DNA of 64,000 bases. Source: a virus. A program made the position numbers and the translations under genes. Every line of letters starts with the position of its first letter. The stretch's first letter is position 1. The notes under the pieces were generated by a model, which saw nothing but the letters and a program-made list of their open reading frames with translations, ran no database searches and had not been told where the DNA came from. Of the stretch, positions 35,433 through 43,661 are shown one piece after another. The stretch lies in the IMG/VR virus record IMGVR_UViG_3300044633_003049, positions 62,001-126,000 of that record; one strand, 5' to 3'.

Positions 35433-37373
35433 TTAATATTTTGCGGCTATTGAGTTAACTCTATTGTTCATTATGGTATTACCATTTGTTGTTGCTGACC
35501 AAGTTAAACCGTCGGTTGATGTTGCCAATTGATTTGGTCCTCCTACACCGCCCGCAACCCATTTAGTACCGGCCCAAGTTACACTTAACGCCGAGAATGA
35601 GAATATTGTGTTTCCGTTTGTAGATCCCGACCATGTTATACCATCAGATGAATATGCCAATGCGTTTGTACCTTGTCCTGCGGCAACCCATTGTGAACCA
35701 TTATATGATATACCATAACCAGTACCTGAGATTCTGCTATTTCCACTTGTTGAACCTGTCCATGTTATGCCGTCTGATGAATATGCGATTCTATTTGCAC
35801 CTGTACCAACTGCAACCCATTTATCACCACCCCAAACTACATTATTACATGATCCTGTAAATATTGTACCACTGTTTGCGGATGCCGTCCAAGATATACC
35901 ATCATCTGAATATGCTATTGTTGTTCTATTTCCAGTACCACCAGCAGGTGATGAACCTACCGCAACCCATCTACTTCCATTATATGCCACAGTATTTGGT
36001 ACACTACCAATTACATTCGAATTTGATGCCGCTGTCCAAGTTATACCATCTGTTGAATATGCAAATTTGGCGGCGCCTGATGAAATACCGACCGCAACCC
36101 ATTTATCTCCTCCATATCCTATACCTCTAACATTTGTTGTAAACATGGATGAACCATTTGTTGATCCCGACCATGTATTTCCATCAGAAGACCAAAGTAA
36201 AGCATTTGAATTACCTCCACCTGCAGTTCCTCCTGCAACAAATATATTTCCATCAGTTGCAACGGCAAGTGCCGGTTGGGTTATAAATGTGGCACCATTA
36301 GATGAATTTGTCCAATTATCACCACCATCATATGAATAACTTAATACGTTTACAGCACCCGCAGCAACAATTACATTAGTCGTCATTGATGTTGCTGTCG
36401 GTGTTATTGTTGGTGTTGGTGTATTGGTAGGTGTGTTAGTTGGTGTGATACTTGGTGTTACCGTATTTGTTGGTGTATTTGTTGGAGTAGGAGTAGGAGT
36501 TTCGGTATTCGTAGGAGTTGGTGTTAATACTTCAGTTTCTGTAGGAGTAGGAGTAGGAGTTTCGGTATTCGTAGGAGTTGGGGTTGGAGTTATATAAGTA
36601 CTCTCACAATCATTACATCCACCAGTTCCAAATGATGTGGTAAACGCGTCGTCTATCGGAGCATTTATCTTACCAATGACTGAATAACACCCACTTGGTG
36701 TTGCTCCTGTGAATGTGTAATAGTTTACATCTCCAAGAACTATAAATCCTGGTCCTAAATCGACAACTAAAACATTTAGATTAGTACATCCTGAAATTGT
36801 GTATGTAGTTATTGAACTCGAATCAGTTGGAGTTGGAGTTGGTGTATTCGTAGGTGTTTCTGTTGGAGTATTAGTTGGTGTTGGTGTTGTAGTATTGGTA
36901 GGTGTTGGTGTAGGTGTATCAGGAATTATTTCACTAGATGTTGGAGTTGGTGTGACTGTTGCAGTTGGTGTAATAGTTGGTGTTGGGGTTGGAGGTGGTG
37001 CACCTTCACCATATGATGTGAAATGACCATTATCATTTAACCAAGTTTTAGCATCAGTTGCATTTGTAAATGGTTCTAAACCATCTGTTATTGGTAAAAC
37101 GTTTAATAACTCTAATAAAGATTGTTCTGTTAAATCTGTTGATCTCCAGAAATTAATATATGAATCCTCATCTGTCGGTGTTGGATGATTTCCCGTTGGT
37201 ACTTGGTTGGCAATAACATAACCTAACTCTTCATCAGGTCCCATCCACCATTTAACCCCACCTGGATTTTGTGAATAATCTTGTTCTGAAACACCTATTG
37301 CGATGTTTCCAATTTGTGTTGTTCCATCTATGGTGGATCCTGTGTTGTATGCGAAGGGTCTTGTTGTTGCCAT
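35433..37373 (-). CDS. Tail protein with Pro/Thr-rich stalk and seven-bladed Asp-box propeller
   Basis: 646 residues. An N-terminal domain (about 1-125, with [18 protein letters not shown]) is followed by PTPT-rich linkers. A small Cys-containing domain ([15 protein letters not shown] to GGCNDC) lies between two linkers. From about residue 335 come seven repeats of the type YS-x-DG-x-x-W...W-(V/I)-A-x-G, i.e. Asp-box/BNR blades (for example [19 protein letters not shown]). A lone strand (NVIVAAG) before the first blade would close the ring. It probably forms a sugar-binding seven-bladed propeller. Confidence 0.75.
   Translation of the reverse strand: MATTRPFAYNTGSTIDGTTQIGNIAIGVSEQDYSQNPGGVKWWMGPDEELGYVIANQVPTGNHPTPTDEDSYINFWRSTDLTEQSLLELLNVLPITDGLEPFTNATDAKTWLNDNGHFTSYGEGAPPPTPTPTITPTATVTPTPTSSEIIPDTPTPTPTNTTTPTPTNTPTETPTNTPTPTPTDSSSITTYTISGCTNLNVLVVDLGPGFIVLGDVNYYTFTGATPSGCYSVIGKINAPIDDAFTTSFGTGGCNDCESTYITPTPTPTNTETPTPTPTETEVLTPTPTNTETPTPTPTNTPTNTVTPSITPTNTPTNTPTPTITPTATSMTTNVIVAAGAVNVLSYSYDGGDNWTNSSNGATFITQPALAVATDGNIFVAGGTAGGGNSNALLWSSDGNTWSGSTNGSSMFTTNVRGIGYGGDKWVAVGISSGAAKFAYSTDGITWTAASNSNVIGSVPNTVAYNGSRWVAVGSSPAGGTGNRTTIAYSDDGISWTASANSGTIFTGSCNNVVWGGDKWVAVGTGANRIAYSSDGITWTGSTSGNSRISGTGYGISYNGSQWVAAGQGTNALAYSSDGITWSGSTNGNTIFSFSALSVTWAGTKWVAGGVGGPNQLATSTDGLTWSATTNGNTIMNNRVNSIAAKY
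36385..36990 (-). repeat. Pro/Thr-rich (PTPTNTPT) linker repeats
   Basis: Low-complexity codons encode alternating Pro-Thr with Asn, Glu or Ser ([16 protein letters not shown]-like) in two stretches, near 36385-36595 and 36820-36990, flanking the small Cys domain. Such segments act as stiff, mucin-like stalks and are classic O-glycosylation targets. Similar linkers occur near 38100-38220 and 38865-39060 in the next gene. Confidence 0.8.
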
Positions 37374-37380
37374 TATGTTA

Positions 37381-37388
37381 TATAAATA
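37381..37388 (-). promoter_or_regulatory. Putative phage late promoter octamer (TATTTATA)
   Basis: Reads GTATTTATATAACATA in gene direction, only 7 bases ahead of the ATG at 37373. If the octamer acts as a -10 element the transcript would be leaderless or nearly so. Confidence 0.5.
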
Positions 37389-37398
37389 CTTTTATTTT

Positions 37399-39093
37399 TT
37401 ATAATCCGTATTTTGTTTTATCCGAATTAAAGTTTTGTAAAACTTCAGTTGATGTTAATGCTCTATTATAAAATCTTATTATTCCATAACGACCAGCAAA
37501 ATAACCGGCAGTTGACGCATTATATGTTGTAGTATCTATTGCCCCAAAATGCATATACCATGAATTTGCAATTTGAACCCAAGGTGGATACCAATTTATT
37601 GTAGATGGGGTACCAGCAGTGCCGTTTATATAACCTGTTAATGTGGTACCACTATATGTTTTAACAACTTGAATCCAATTATTAAGATATGTTGCAGCAC
37701 CATTAACCACTCTTTGAACACCATTAGTTTGATTATATATATTAGAAATTATTGATTGAACTGGCCCGGTTTGAAATATTTGACCACCCGCATAATGATA
37801 ACCCGAATTTGGAGTTTGATCTCCCGTATCTGACCATAAACAATCATCAACCGCAGTTGGTCTTATCCATATTTCAAGTGTATGTGCAGTATTACCCGCG
37901 TTATATGAGTTTGGACTTGTGATATAATCATTTACACCATCAAATGTGAAATAACCACCAACACCTGAAGTATATGTTGGGCTATTACTTATCGTTGCAT
38001 TTCTATTATTACCCGATAAGTCATATAATGTAGTTCCACTTACGTAACTTGAAACATTACCTGGATCATAATAAAAATAAGAATTTGACACAGGTTGTAT
38101 TGCTGACGATGTTGTTACAGTAGGTGTTGGAGTAACAGTTGATGTGTTCGTTGGTGTAACGGTAGGTGTAGGAGTATTCGTAACCGTCGGCGTAGGTGTA
38201 ACGGTAGGTGTTGGAGTTGGTTCCACAAATCTTGGTGCCAAATAATTGTATTGTTCCGTTATTTCAGCAAGATTTAATTGTCTGTTGTAAAAATACATGT
38301 TGGCAACATGTCCCCAAGGTTGAGCAACAACATCATTATTACCCAATCCCCAATGTGTATTTCCACCCGAACCCTCATTGATTGTGCTTCCCACCTGTGA
38401 ACCATTTATGTAGAATTTTTGAGATGAGTTAGTTCCAACTACCGCAAATTGAACCCAAACACCATTTGAAGCTGAAACATCATACCCTGAACTTACGAAT
38501 CCTGTTGCCCAATATCCTAATGTGTTTGATGCATTAGGTATAGTAATTGGTGTGATTTTAGTAGATCCTTTTGTGTAAAGTAATGTTCTAAACGATGAAG
38601 GATTACTTGTCATCAATCTTGTCCAAGTAATATATGTGTACCCTGTTGTTGGTAACGTAGGTCCTGTTGCGTTGTAATCAACTCTATTATTCCCTGTCGT
38701 ACAATCAAAACATTTTATACCATTAAGAACTGTGTAAGTCGCACCAATTAATGTATGATTATATCCACTTGTTACATCGTAAACTGTTGTTCCTGTACCA
38801 GGATAACTTGAATTATTATATGCGTCTAATTGAATAACCAATCCATTTGTTATTATATTTGGAGTTGATGATGGTGTCGGTGTAACTGTATTGGTTGGCG
38901 TAACGGAACTCGTTGGTGTAACCGTAGGTGTTGGTGTAACTGTTGGTGTCGATGTTGTGGTATTCGTTGGTGTAACACTAGGAGTTGGTGTAATAGTATT
39001 TGTTGGTGTAACTGTAGGAGTTACACTTGGTGTAGGAGTTGGTGTTACATTTGAGTTTGGAACTATCTTAATTTTATTAAATAATATACCCAT
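37399..39093 (-). CDS. Tail adhesin with two LamG-like domains on Pro/Thr-rich stalks
   Basis: 564 residues. A short N-terminus (MGILFNKIKIVPNSN) is followed by PT-rich repeats. The first LamG-like domain spans about 80-290 (LVIQLDAYNNS, YITWTRLM, VWVQFAVVGTNSSQKFYING, NMYFYNRQLN). A PTPT linker and a second LamG-like domain follow, about 335-564 (YFYYDPGNVSSY, FTFDGVNDYITS, TLEIWIRPT, GIIRFYNRALTSTE). No catalytic residues are evident. A bivalent glycan-binding fibre tip is the likely role. Confidence 0.75.
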   Translation of the reverse strand: MGILFNKIKIVPNSNVTPTPTPSVTPTVTPTNTITPTPSVTPTNTTTSTPTVTPTPTVTPTSSVTPTNTVTPTPSSTPNIITNGLVIQLDAYNNSSYPGTGTTVYDVTSGYNHTLIGATYTVLNGIKCFDCTTGNNRVDYNATGPTLPTTGYTYITWTRLMTSNPSSFRTLLYTKGSTKITPITIPNASNTLGYWATGFVSSGYDVSASNGVWVQFAVVGTNSSQKFYINGSQVGSTINEGSGGNTHWGLGNNDVVAQPWGHVANMYFYNRQLNLAEITEQYNYLAPRFVEPTPTPTVTPTPTVTNTPTPTVTPTNTSTVTPTPTVTTSSAIQPVSNSYFYYDPGNVSSYVSGTTLYDLSGNNRNATISNSPTYTSGVGGYFTFDGVNDYITSPNSYNAGNTAHTLEIWIRPTAVDDCLWSDTGDQTPNSGYHYAGGQIFQTGPVQSIISNIYNQTNGVQRVVNGAATYLNNWIQVVKTYSGTTLTGYINGTAGTPSTINWYPPWVQIANSWYMHFGAIDTTTYNASTAGYFAGRYGIIRFYNRALTSTEVLQNFNSDKTKYGL

Positions 39094-39099
39094 ATAAAC

Positions 39100-39107
39100 T
39101 ATAAATA
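39100..39107 (-). promoter_or_regulatory. Putative phage late promoter octamer (TATTTATA)
   Basis: Reads ATATTTATAGTTTAT in gene direction, 6 bases ahead of the ATG at 39093. It again implies a very short or absent mRNA leader. Confidence 0.5.
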
Positions 39108-39128
39108 TATTATATTGTCTTTATGGAT

Positions 39129-39158
39129 AAAAAAAGGAGGACTTTTTGAGTCCTCCTT
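39129..39158 (-). terminator. Rho-independent terminator after the 39178 fibre gene
   Basis: A perfect 10-base stem, AAGGAGGACT (39134-39143) with AGTCCTCCTT (39149-39158), and a 5-base loop. The A-run on its left gives a U-tract for leftward transcripts. It lies 19 bases beyond the stop of 39178-43560. Confidence 0.8.
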
Positions 39159-39177
39159 GTTAATTTTTATTCTACTT

Positions 39178-42100
39178 TTAGAACGTTCCTCCGTCTATTG
39201 TATCGGTGAAGGTTAACGTTCCGTCAGATGTTTTATAACCTAACATTGATGTAACCGCCACACTTGAAGATGTTGCTGAAATCTCACCAAATACATCAGT
39301 TGAGTTTTTGAATGTTACAGTTGAGGTGTTTGTACCCGCATCTGCACCATTTCCACTTACTTTCAATGTACCCGCTATTACTGTGTTTCCTGATGCTGAT
39401 TCAACTGTGAATTTATCTGTGTTGAATTGTAATGTTGTACCTGAGTAAGTTAATAAACTATCAGTAATTGTATTATCAGCCGATGCGATTGGGAATGTTC
39501 CACTTGTTAAACTTGTTTCACTTCCTAATGTTGCTGCAGTTGTTCCAACTATTTTACTTGAACTATTTGAACCGTTTACAGTTAACCATTTGTTATTAAG
39601 AGAATCCCATAATAATGAACCTGATTGATCCGCTGAACCTGAATCATATCCACTGATACCTGCGTATCTTTGGAATGGTGAGTAAGCGTTTACTAATATG
39701 ATATTATCACCGATTGCTACTGTATTTGATTGTAAACTTACATTTGTTGATGAACCTAATACTTGTAAGTTTCCTGATACAAATAAATCACCACCTAAAC
39801 TTGTTAATGAACCTGAACCAACTGTGAACGCTCCTGTAACACTTGTATTACCTTGTATATTTGTTTTTCCTGTTACAACTAAATCTGAATTAACTGTTAC
39901 ATTTGTTCCATTATCAACTATACTTGAATCTACTAATGTGATTGTTGCTCCTGTTGAATCAAATTTACCAATGTAGTTGTTTGTACCTGTTACTGATACT
40001 GATGTACCTGACGTACCATCTGTACCATTTGAACCACTTGTTCCTGAAGAACCATCAGTACCATTACTACCTGAAGTGCCATCTGTTCCGTTTGAACCAC
40101 TAGTTCCTGAACTACCATCTGTTCCGTTTGAACCACTAGTTCCTGAACTACCATCTGTTCCGTTAGAACCTGAGCTACCGTCCGTACCATTAGAACCACT
40201 AGTTCCTGAACTACCATCTGTACCATTTGATCCTGAACTACCATCTGTTCCGTTAGAACCAGAACTTCCGTCAGTACCATTTGAACCACTTGTTCCTGAA
40301 GAACCGTCGGTGCCATTACTTCCTGATGAACCTGAAGAACCATCTGTACCATTAGAACCTGATGAACCTGATGAACCTGATGAACCATCTGTTCCATTAG
40401 AACCTGATGAACCTGAAGATCCGTCTGTACCATTAGAACCTGATGAACCTGATGAACCATCTGTTCCATTAGAACCTGATGAACCATCTGTACCATTAGA
40501 ACCTGAACTACCATCTGTACCATTTGATCCACTAGAACCTGATGTACCATCAGTACCATTTGACCCACTAGAACCTGATGTACCGTCGGTACCATTACTT
40601 CCTGATGTACCTGAAGTTGCTGCGGTATATGATGTACCATTAATTGTTAAATCACCACCAACTAAATTTATTGATCCTGAAACTAAAACTGAACCAGTGA
40701 ATTGGTGATTATCGTCAGGCGTATCTCCGAATTTAGTTGAACCTGAAGTATATAACACTGAAGATGTTACATAATCAATATGTAATTCTTTAGCAGTTAA
40801 TATACCATTAATGTATGTGTCTCCATTTACTCTGAATGTTCCATCAGATTGAATTGATGCACTTACACTTCCACTTACTATTTTGTTTAATTCTAATCCT
40901 GTAACTCCACTTGCTGGAATGTTATATAATCCACCTCCATCTCCAGTAAATGAACCTGATATTGTTCCAGTTTTTACTGTTAATGAACCTGTTATTTCTA
41001 CATTGTTTGTTGTTCTCCATATTCCAGAACCTAAACTTGTTTCGGCAAATAAACTATCTCCTGATGTACCTGAAGAACCGTCGGTACCATTACTTCCTGA
41101 AGAACCATCAGTACCATTAGAACCTGAACTACCGTCTGTTCCGTTAGAACCTGATGAACCTGAAGAACCATCTGTACCGTTTGACCCACTAGAACCTGAA
41201 GTACCGTCTGTTCCATTAGAACCTGATGAACCTGATGAACCTGAACTACCATCTGTTCCGTTAGACCCAGAACTTCCGTCAGTACCATTTGAACCACTTG
41301 TTCCTGAGGAACCGTCGGTACCATTTGAACCTGAAGAACCATCGGTACCGTTTGACCCACTTGTTCCAGAACTTCCGTCTGTACCATTAGAACCTGATGA
41401 ACCTGAAGAACCGTCAGTTCCGTTTGACCCACTTGTTCCTGAAGAACCATTACCACCAATAGTGGCAATTACCGTACCTGTTTGAGCTTCGTTAAAATAT
41501 ACTTTTAAGTTATTACTATCAATAACGTGAATTTCCGTTGGTATTACAACTTTATCACTACCATCAAACACATTAACCGCTGGATATTTGTATCCTAAAT
41601 TGTGGTTGAATGACCATGTTGTTGATGCTGAACCAATTACTAATGTTTTAGTTTGACCTGAAACAATTACAGCGTTTTCCGCATATACTGCATATGATGC
41701 TGAAGTTGCAAATGATGCTGTACCTGCAAATGATGAGGTAACTGAAGATGTATAAGCGTTAAATGCTGTTTCATCTAATTTACCCGTACCAATTGCTTGA
41801 CCGTTTAATGATATTGAACCTGTAATATTAACACTACCTGTAAATTGATGTGTATCATCTAACGTATCACCAAATCTATTTGAACCTGAAGTAAATAACA
41901 CTGAAGAAGTCACATAATCCATGTGTATTTCTCTTGCTGTTAATATACCATTGATATTAACATCTGAACTAATTGTAACAGTTGTACCATCATCACTAAT
42001 ACTTGAATCTACTAACGTTGTAGTTGCTCCTGTTTGGAATTTACCAATTGTATTGTTTGTACCACTTACAGTTACCGATGTACCTGAAGAACCGTCGGTA

Positions 42101-43560
42101 CCATTACTTCCTGATGAACCTGATGTACCATCTGTTCCGTTTGAACCAGAAGTTCCTGAACTTCCATCGGTACCATTAGAACCACTAGTTCCTGAAGAAC
42201 CATCTGTTCCGTTAGACCCCGATGAACCATCCGTACCATTTGAACCTGAAGAACCATCCGTTCCGTTTGACCCACTAGAACCAGATGTACCATCAGTACC
42301 ATTTGAACCTGAAGTACCTGAAGAACCGTCGGTACCATTAGAACCTGAAGTACCTGAAGTCATTGCTAAGAATGAAACTCCGTTTATTGTTAAATCACCT
42401 TCAGTGATATTAACTGAACCTGAAAGAATATTTATTGATCCTGTAAATTGGTGTGTGTCATCGTTAGTATCTCCGAATTTAGTAGATCCTGAAGTATATA
42501 ATATAGATGAAGTAACATAATCAATATGTAATTCTTTCGCAGTTAATATACCGTTGATGTATGTATCACCGTTTACTCTGAATGTTCCATCAGATTGTAT
42601 AGACGCACTAACTGAACCGCTTACTATTTTATTTAATTCTAATCCTGTAACTCCTGAAGCTGGAATGTTATATAAACCCCCACCATCACCTGTAAATGAA
42701 CCTGATATTGTACCAGTTTTAACAGTTAAAGAGCCTGTAATTTCTACATTATTGGTTGTTGTCCATATTCCAGAACCTAAACTTGTTTCAGCAAACAATG
42801 AATCTCCTGATGTACCTGAAGAACCGTCTGTTCCGTTTGATCCTGAAGAACCATCCGTACCATTAGAACCTGAAGAACCGTCAGTACCATTAGAACCTGA
42901 AGAACCAGAACTTCCGTCTGTTCCGTTTGATCCTGAAGAACCTGAACTACCGTCTGTACCATTAGAACCTGAAGAACCGTCGGTTCCATTACTTCCTGAT
43001 GTGCCTGAAGAACCGTCAGTTCCGTTACTTCCTGATGAACCTGATGTACCATCTGTTCCGTTTGAACCTGAAGTTCCTGAAGTTGCTGCCGTATATGATG
43101 TTCCGTTTATAAATAAACTACCCGTAACATTTAAAGAACCACTTACATTAACTTGACTACCGAATGTTGCGGTTGTACCTGTTAAATTAGTAATTGTTAC
43201 ACCACTGATAGTATTACCTTCAATGTTACCAACTAAATTTAATTTGACATTACCACCCGCACCGTCATTATTTAATATGTATAATTTATTTTCACCACTA
43301 GCGTAGAATGGTGTACCGTCTAATGTTGAACCATACGTTCCCGCAGAAATCGTTGGTGCATTAGCTCCTTGATACATCTTGGACACCGCCTTAAATGCAC
43401 CTGCAACTCCTTCATCTCCAATTGCTGGTGAACCGATAAAGATAAAAGGACCTGATAAGTCATTTATCGAACCGGTTGCGATGATTAATTCACCATTTCT
43501 TGCCGTTGTATTTTTGAGGATTTCTAACGAACCCCTCCTGTGTTTAATAATTTGTGCCAT
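39178..43560 (-). CDS. Very long tail fibre with four Gly-triplet repeat blocks
   Basis: 1460 residues. The start AQIIKHRRGSLEILKNTTAR, then NGELIIATGSI, is a fibre N-terminus related to that of 31469-35305. Four G-X-Y blocks (units such as GTDGSSGSNGTDGSSG) separate beta-structured segments of the type ITGSLTVKTGTISGSF, LTAKELHIDYVTSS and GSTKFGDT. One segment of about 125 residues is present twice. The C-terminus lacks the S74 chaperone (it ends FTDTIDGGTF). A TATTTATA site lies 21 bases upstream and a strong terminator follows. Confidence 0.8.
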   Translation of the reverse strand: MAQIIKHRRGSLEILKNTTARNGELIIATGSINDLSGPFIFIGSPAIGDEGVAGAFKAVSKMYQGANAPTISAGTYGSTLDGTPFYASGENKLYILNNDGAGGNVKLNLVGNIEGNTISGVTITNLTGTTATFGSQVNVSGSLNVTGSLFINGTSYTAATSGTSGSNGTDGTSGSSGSNGTDGSSGTSGSNGTDGSSGSNGTDGSSGSSGSNGTDGSSGSSGSNGTDGSSGSNGTDGSSGSNGTDGSSGTSGDSLFAETSLGSGIWTTTNNVEITGSLTVKTGTISGSFTGDGGGLYNIPASGVTGLELNKIVSGSVSASIQSDGTFRVNGDTYINGILTAKELHIDYVTSSILYTSGSTKFGDTNDDTHQFTGSINILSGSVNITEGDLTINGVSFLAMTSGTSGSNGTDGSSGTSGSNGTDGTSGSSGSNGTDGSSGSNGTDGSSGSNGTDGSSGTSGSNGTDGSSGTSGSNGTDGTSGSSGSNGTDGSSGTSVTVSGTNNTIGKFQTGATTTLVDSSISDDGTTVTISSDVNINGILTAREIHMDYVTSSVLFTSGSNRFGDTLDDTHQFTGSVNITGSISLNGQAIGTGKLDETAFNAYTSSVTSSFAGTASFATSASYAVYAENAVIVSGQTKTLVIGSASTTWSFNHNLGYKYPAVNVFDGSDKVVIPTEIHVIDSNNLKVYFNEAQTGTVIATIGGNGSSGTSGSNGTDGSSGSSGSNGTDGSSGTSGSNGTDGSSGSNGTDGSSGTSGSNGTDGSSGSNGTDGSSGSSGSSGSNGTDGTSGSSGSNGTDGSSGSSGSNGTDGSSGSNGTDGSSGSNGTDGSSGTSGDSLFAETSLGSGIWRTTNNVEITGSLTVKTGTISGSFTGDGGGLYNIPASGVTGLELNKIVSGSVSASIQSDGTFRVNGDTYINGILTAKELHIDYVTSSVLYTSGSTKFGDTPDDNHQFTGSVLVSGSINLVGGDLTINGTSYTAATSGTSGSNGTDGTSGSSGSNGTDGTSGSSGSNGTDGSSGSNGTDGSSGSNGTDGSSGSSGSNGTDGSSGSSGSNGTDGSSGSSGSSGSNGTDGSSGSSGSNGTDGSSGTSGSNGTDGSSGSNGTDGSSGSNGTDGSSGTSGSNGTDGSSGSNGTDGSSGTSGSNGTDGSSGTSGSNGTDGTSGSNGTDGSSGTSGSNGTDGTSGTSVSVTGTNNYIGKFDSTGATITLVDSSIVDNGTNVTVNSDLVVTGKTNIQGNTSVTGAFTVGSGSLTSLGGDLFVSGNLQVLGSSTNVSLQSNTVAIGDNIILVNAYSPFQRYAGISGYDSGSADQSGSLLWDSLNNKWLTVNGSNSSSKIVGTTAATLGSETSLTSGTFPIASADNTITDSLLTYSGTTLQFNTDKFTVESASGNTVIAGTLKVSGNGADAGTNTSTVTFKNSTDVFGEISATSSSVAVTSMLGYKTSDGTLTFTDTIDGGTF
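39990..40615 (-). repeat. Longest collagen-like Gly-X-Y repeat block (39178 gene)
   Basis: About 205 residues of uninterrupted Gly triplets with Ser, Thr, Asn and Asp at X and Y and no Pro. The other blocks of this gene lie near 41060-41450, 42075-42355 and 42800-43070. In the neighbouring genes blocks lie near 44345-44780, 45055-45540, 48470-48840 and 49220-49745. On the opposite strand these give long VPxxPxxP-type open frames that are not genes. Confidence 0.85.
40690..41065 (-). repeat. Internal long direct repeat, copy A (copy B at 42436-42811)
   Basis: The segment encoding FAETSLGSGIW to FTGSVLVSG-type residues recurs 1746 bases away with no length change. The two protein copies are almost identical (for example GDGGGLYNIPASGVTGLELN in both). 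A weaker relative sits in the 43662 gene (GDGAGLYNIPATGVTGLQLD). This suggests recent duplication of a fibre segment. Confidence 0.8.
42436..42811 (-). repeat. Internal long direct repeat, copy B
   Basis: Partner of copy A at 40690-41065 in the same gene and orientation. Most differences are at third codon positions, so the protein sequence is under selection or the duplication is recent. Confidence 0.8.
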
Positions 43561-43581
43561 CTACTTTGTGTTTGTTTTGTT

Positions 43582-43589
43582 TATAAATA
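43582..43589 (-). promoter_or_regulatory. Putative phage late promoter octamer (TATTTATA)
   Basis: Reads CTATTTATAAACAAAAC in gene direction, 21 bases ahead of the ATG at 43560. The 101-base gap to the next gene (43561-43661) holds nothing else I can recognise. Confidence 0.5.
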
Positions 43590-43661
43590 GTGTATTTTAC
43601 TACATCCACCGAATTATTTCTATTGTTTTTTAATATATTTTTATTATTAATTTGTTTTTTT

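Noticed and set aside
39977-40708. Long plus-strand open frame with VPxxPxxP-type repeats
   Set aside because: It is the antisense of the Gly-triplet block of the fibre gene. The same kind of shadow appears opposite every such block (for example near 34377-34955, 40883-41485, 44887-45597 and 49132-49800).
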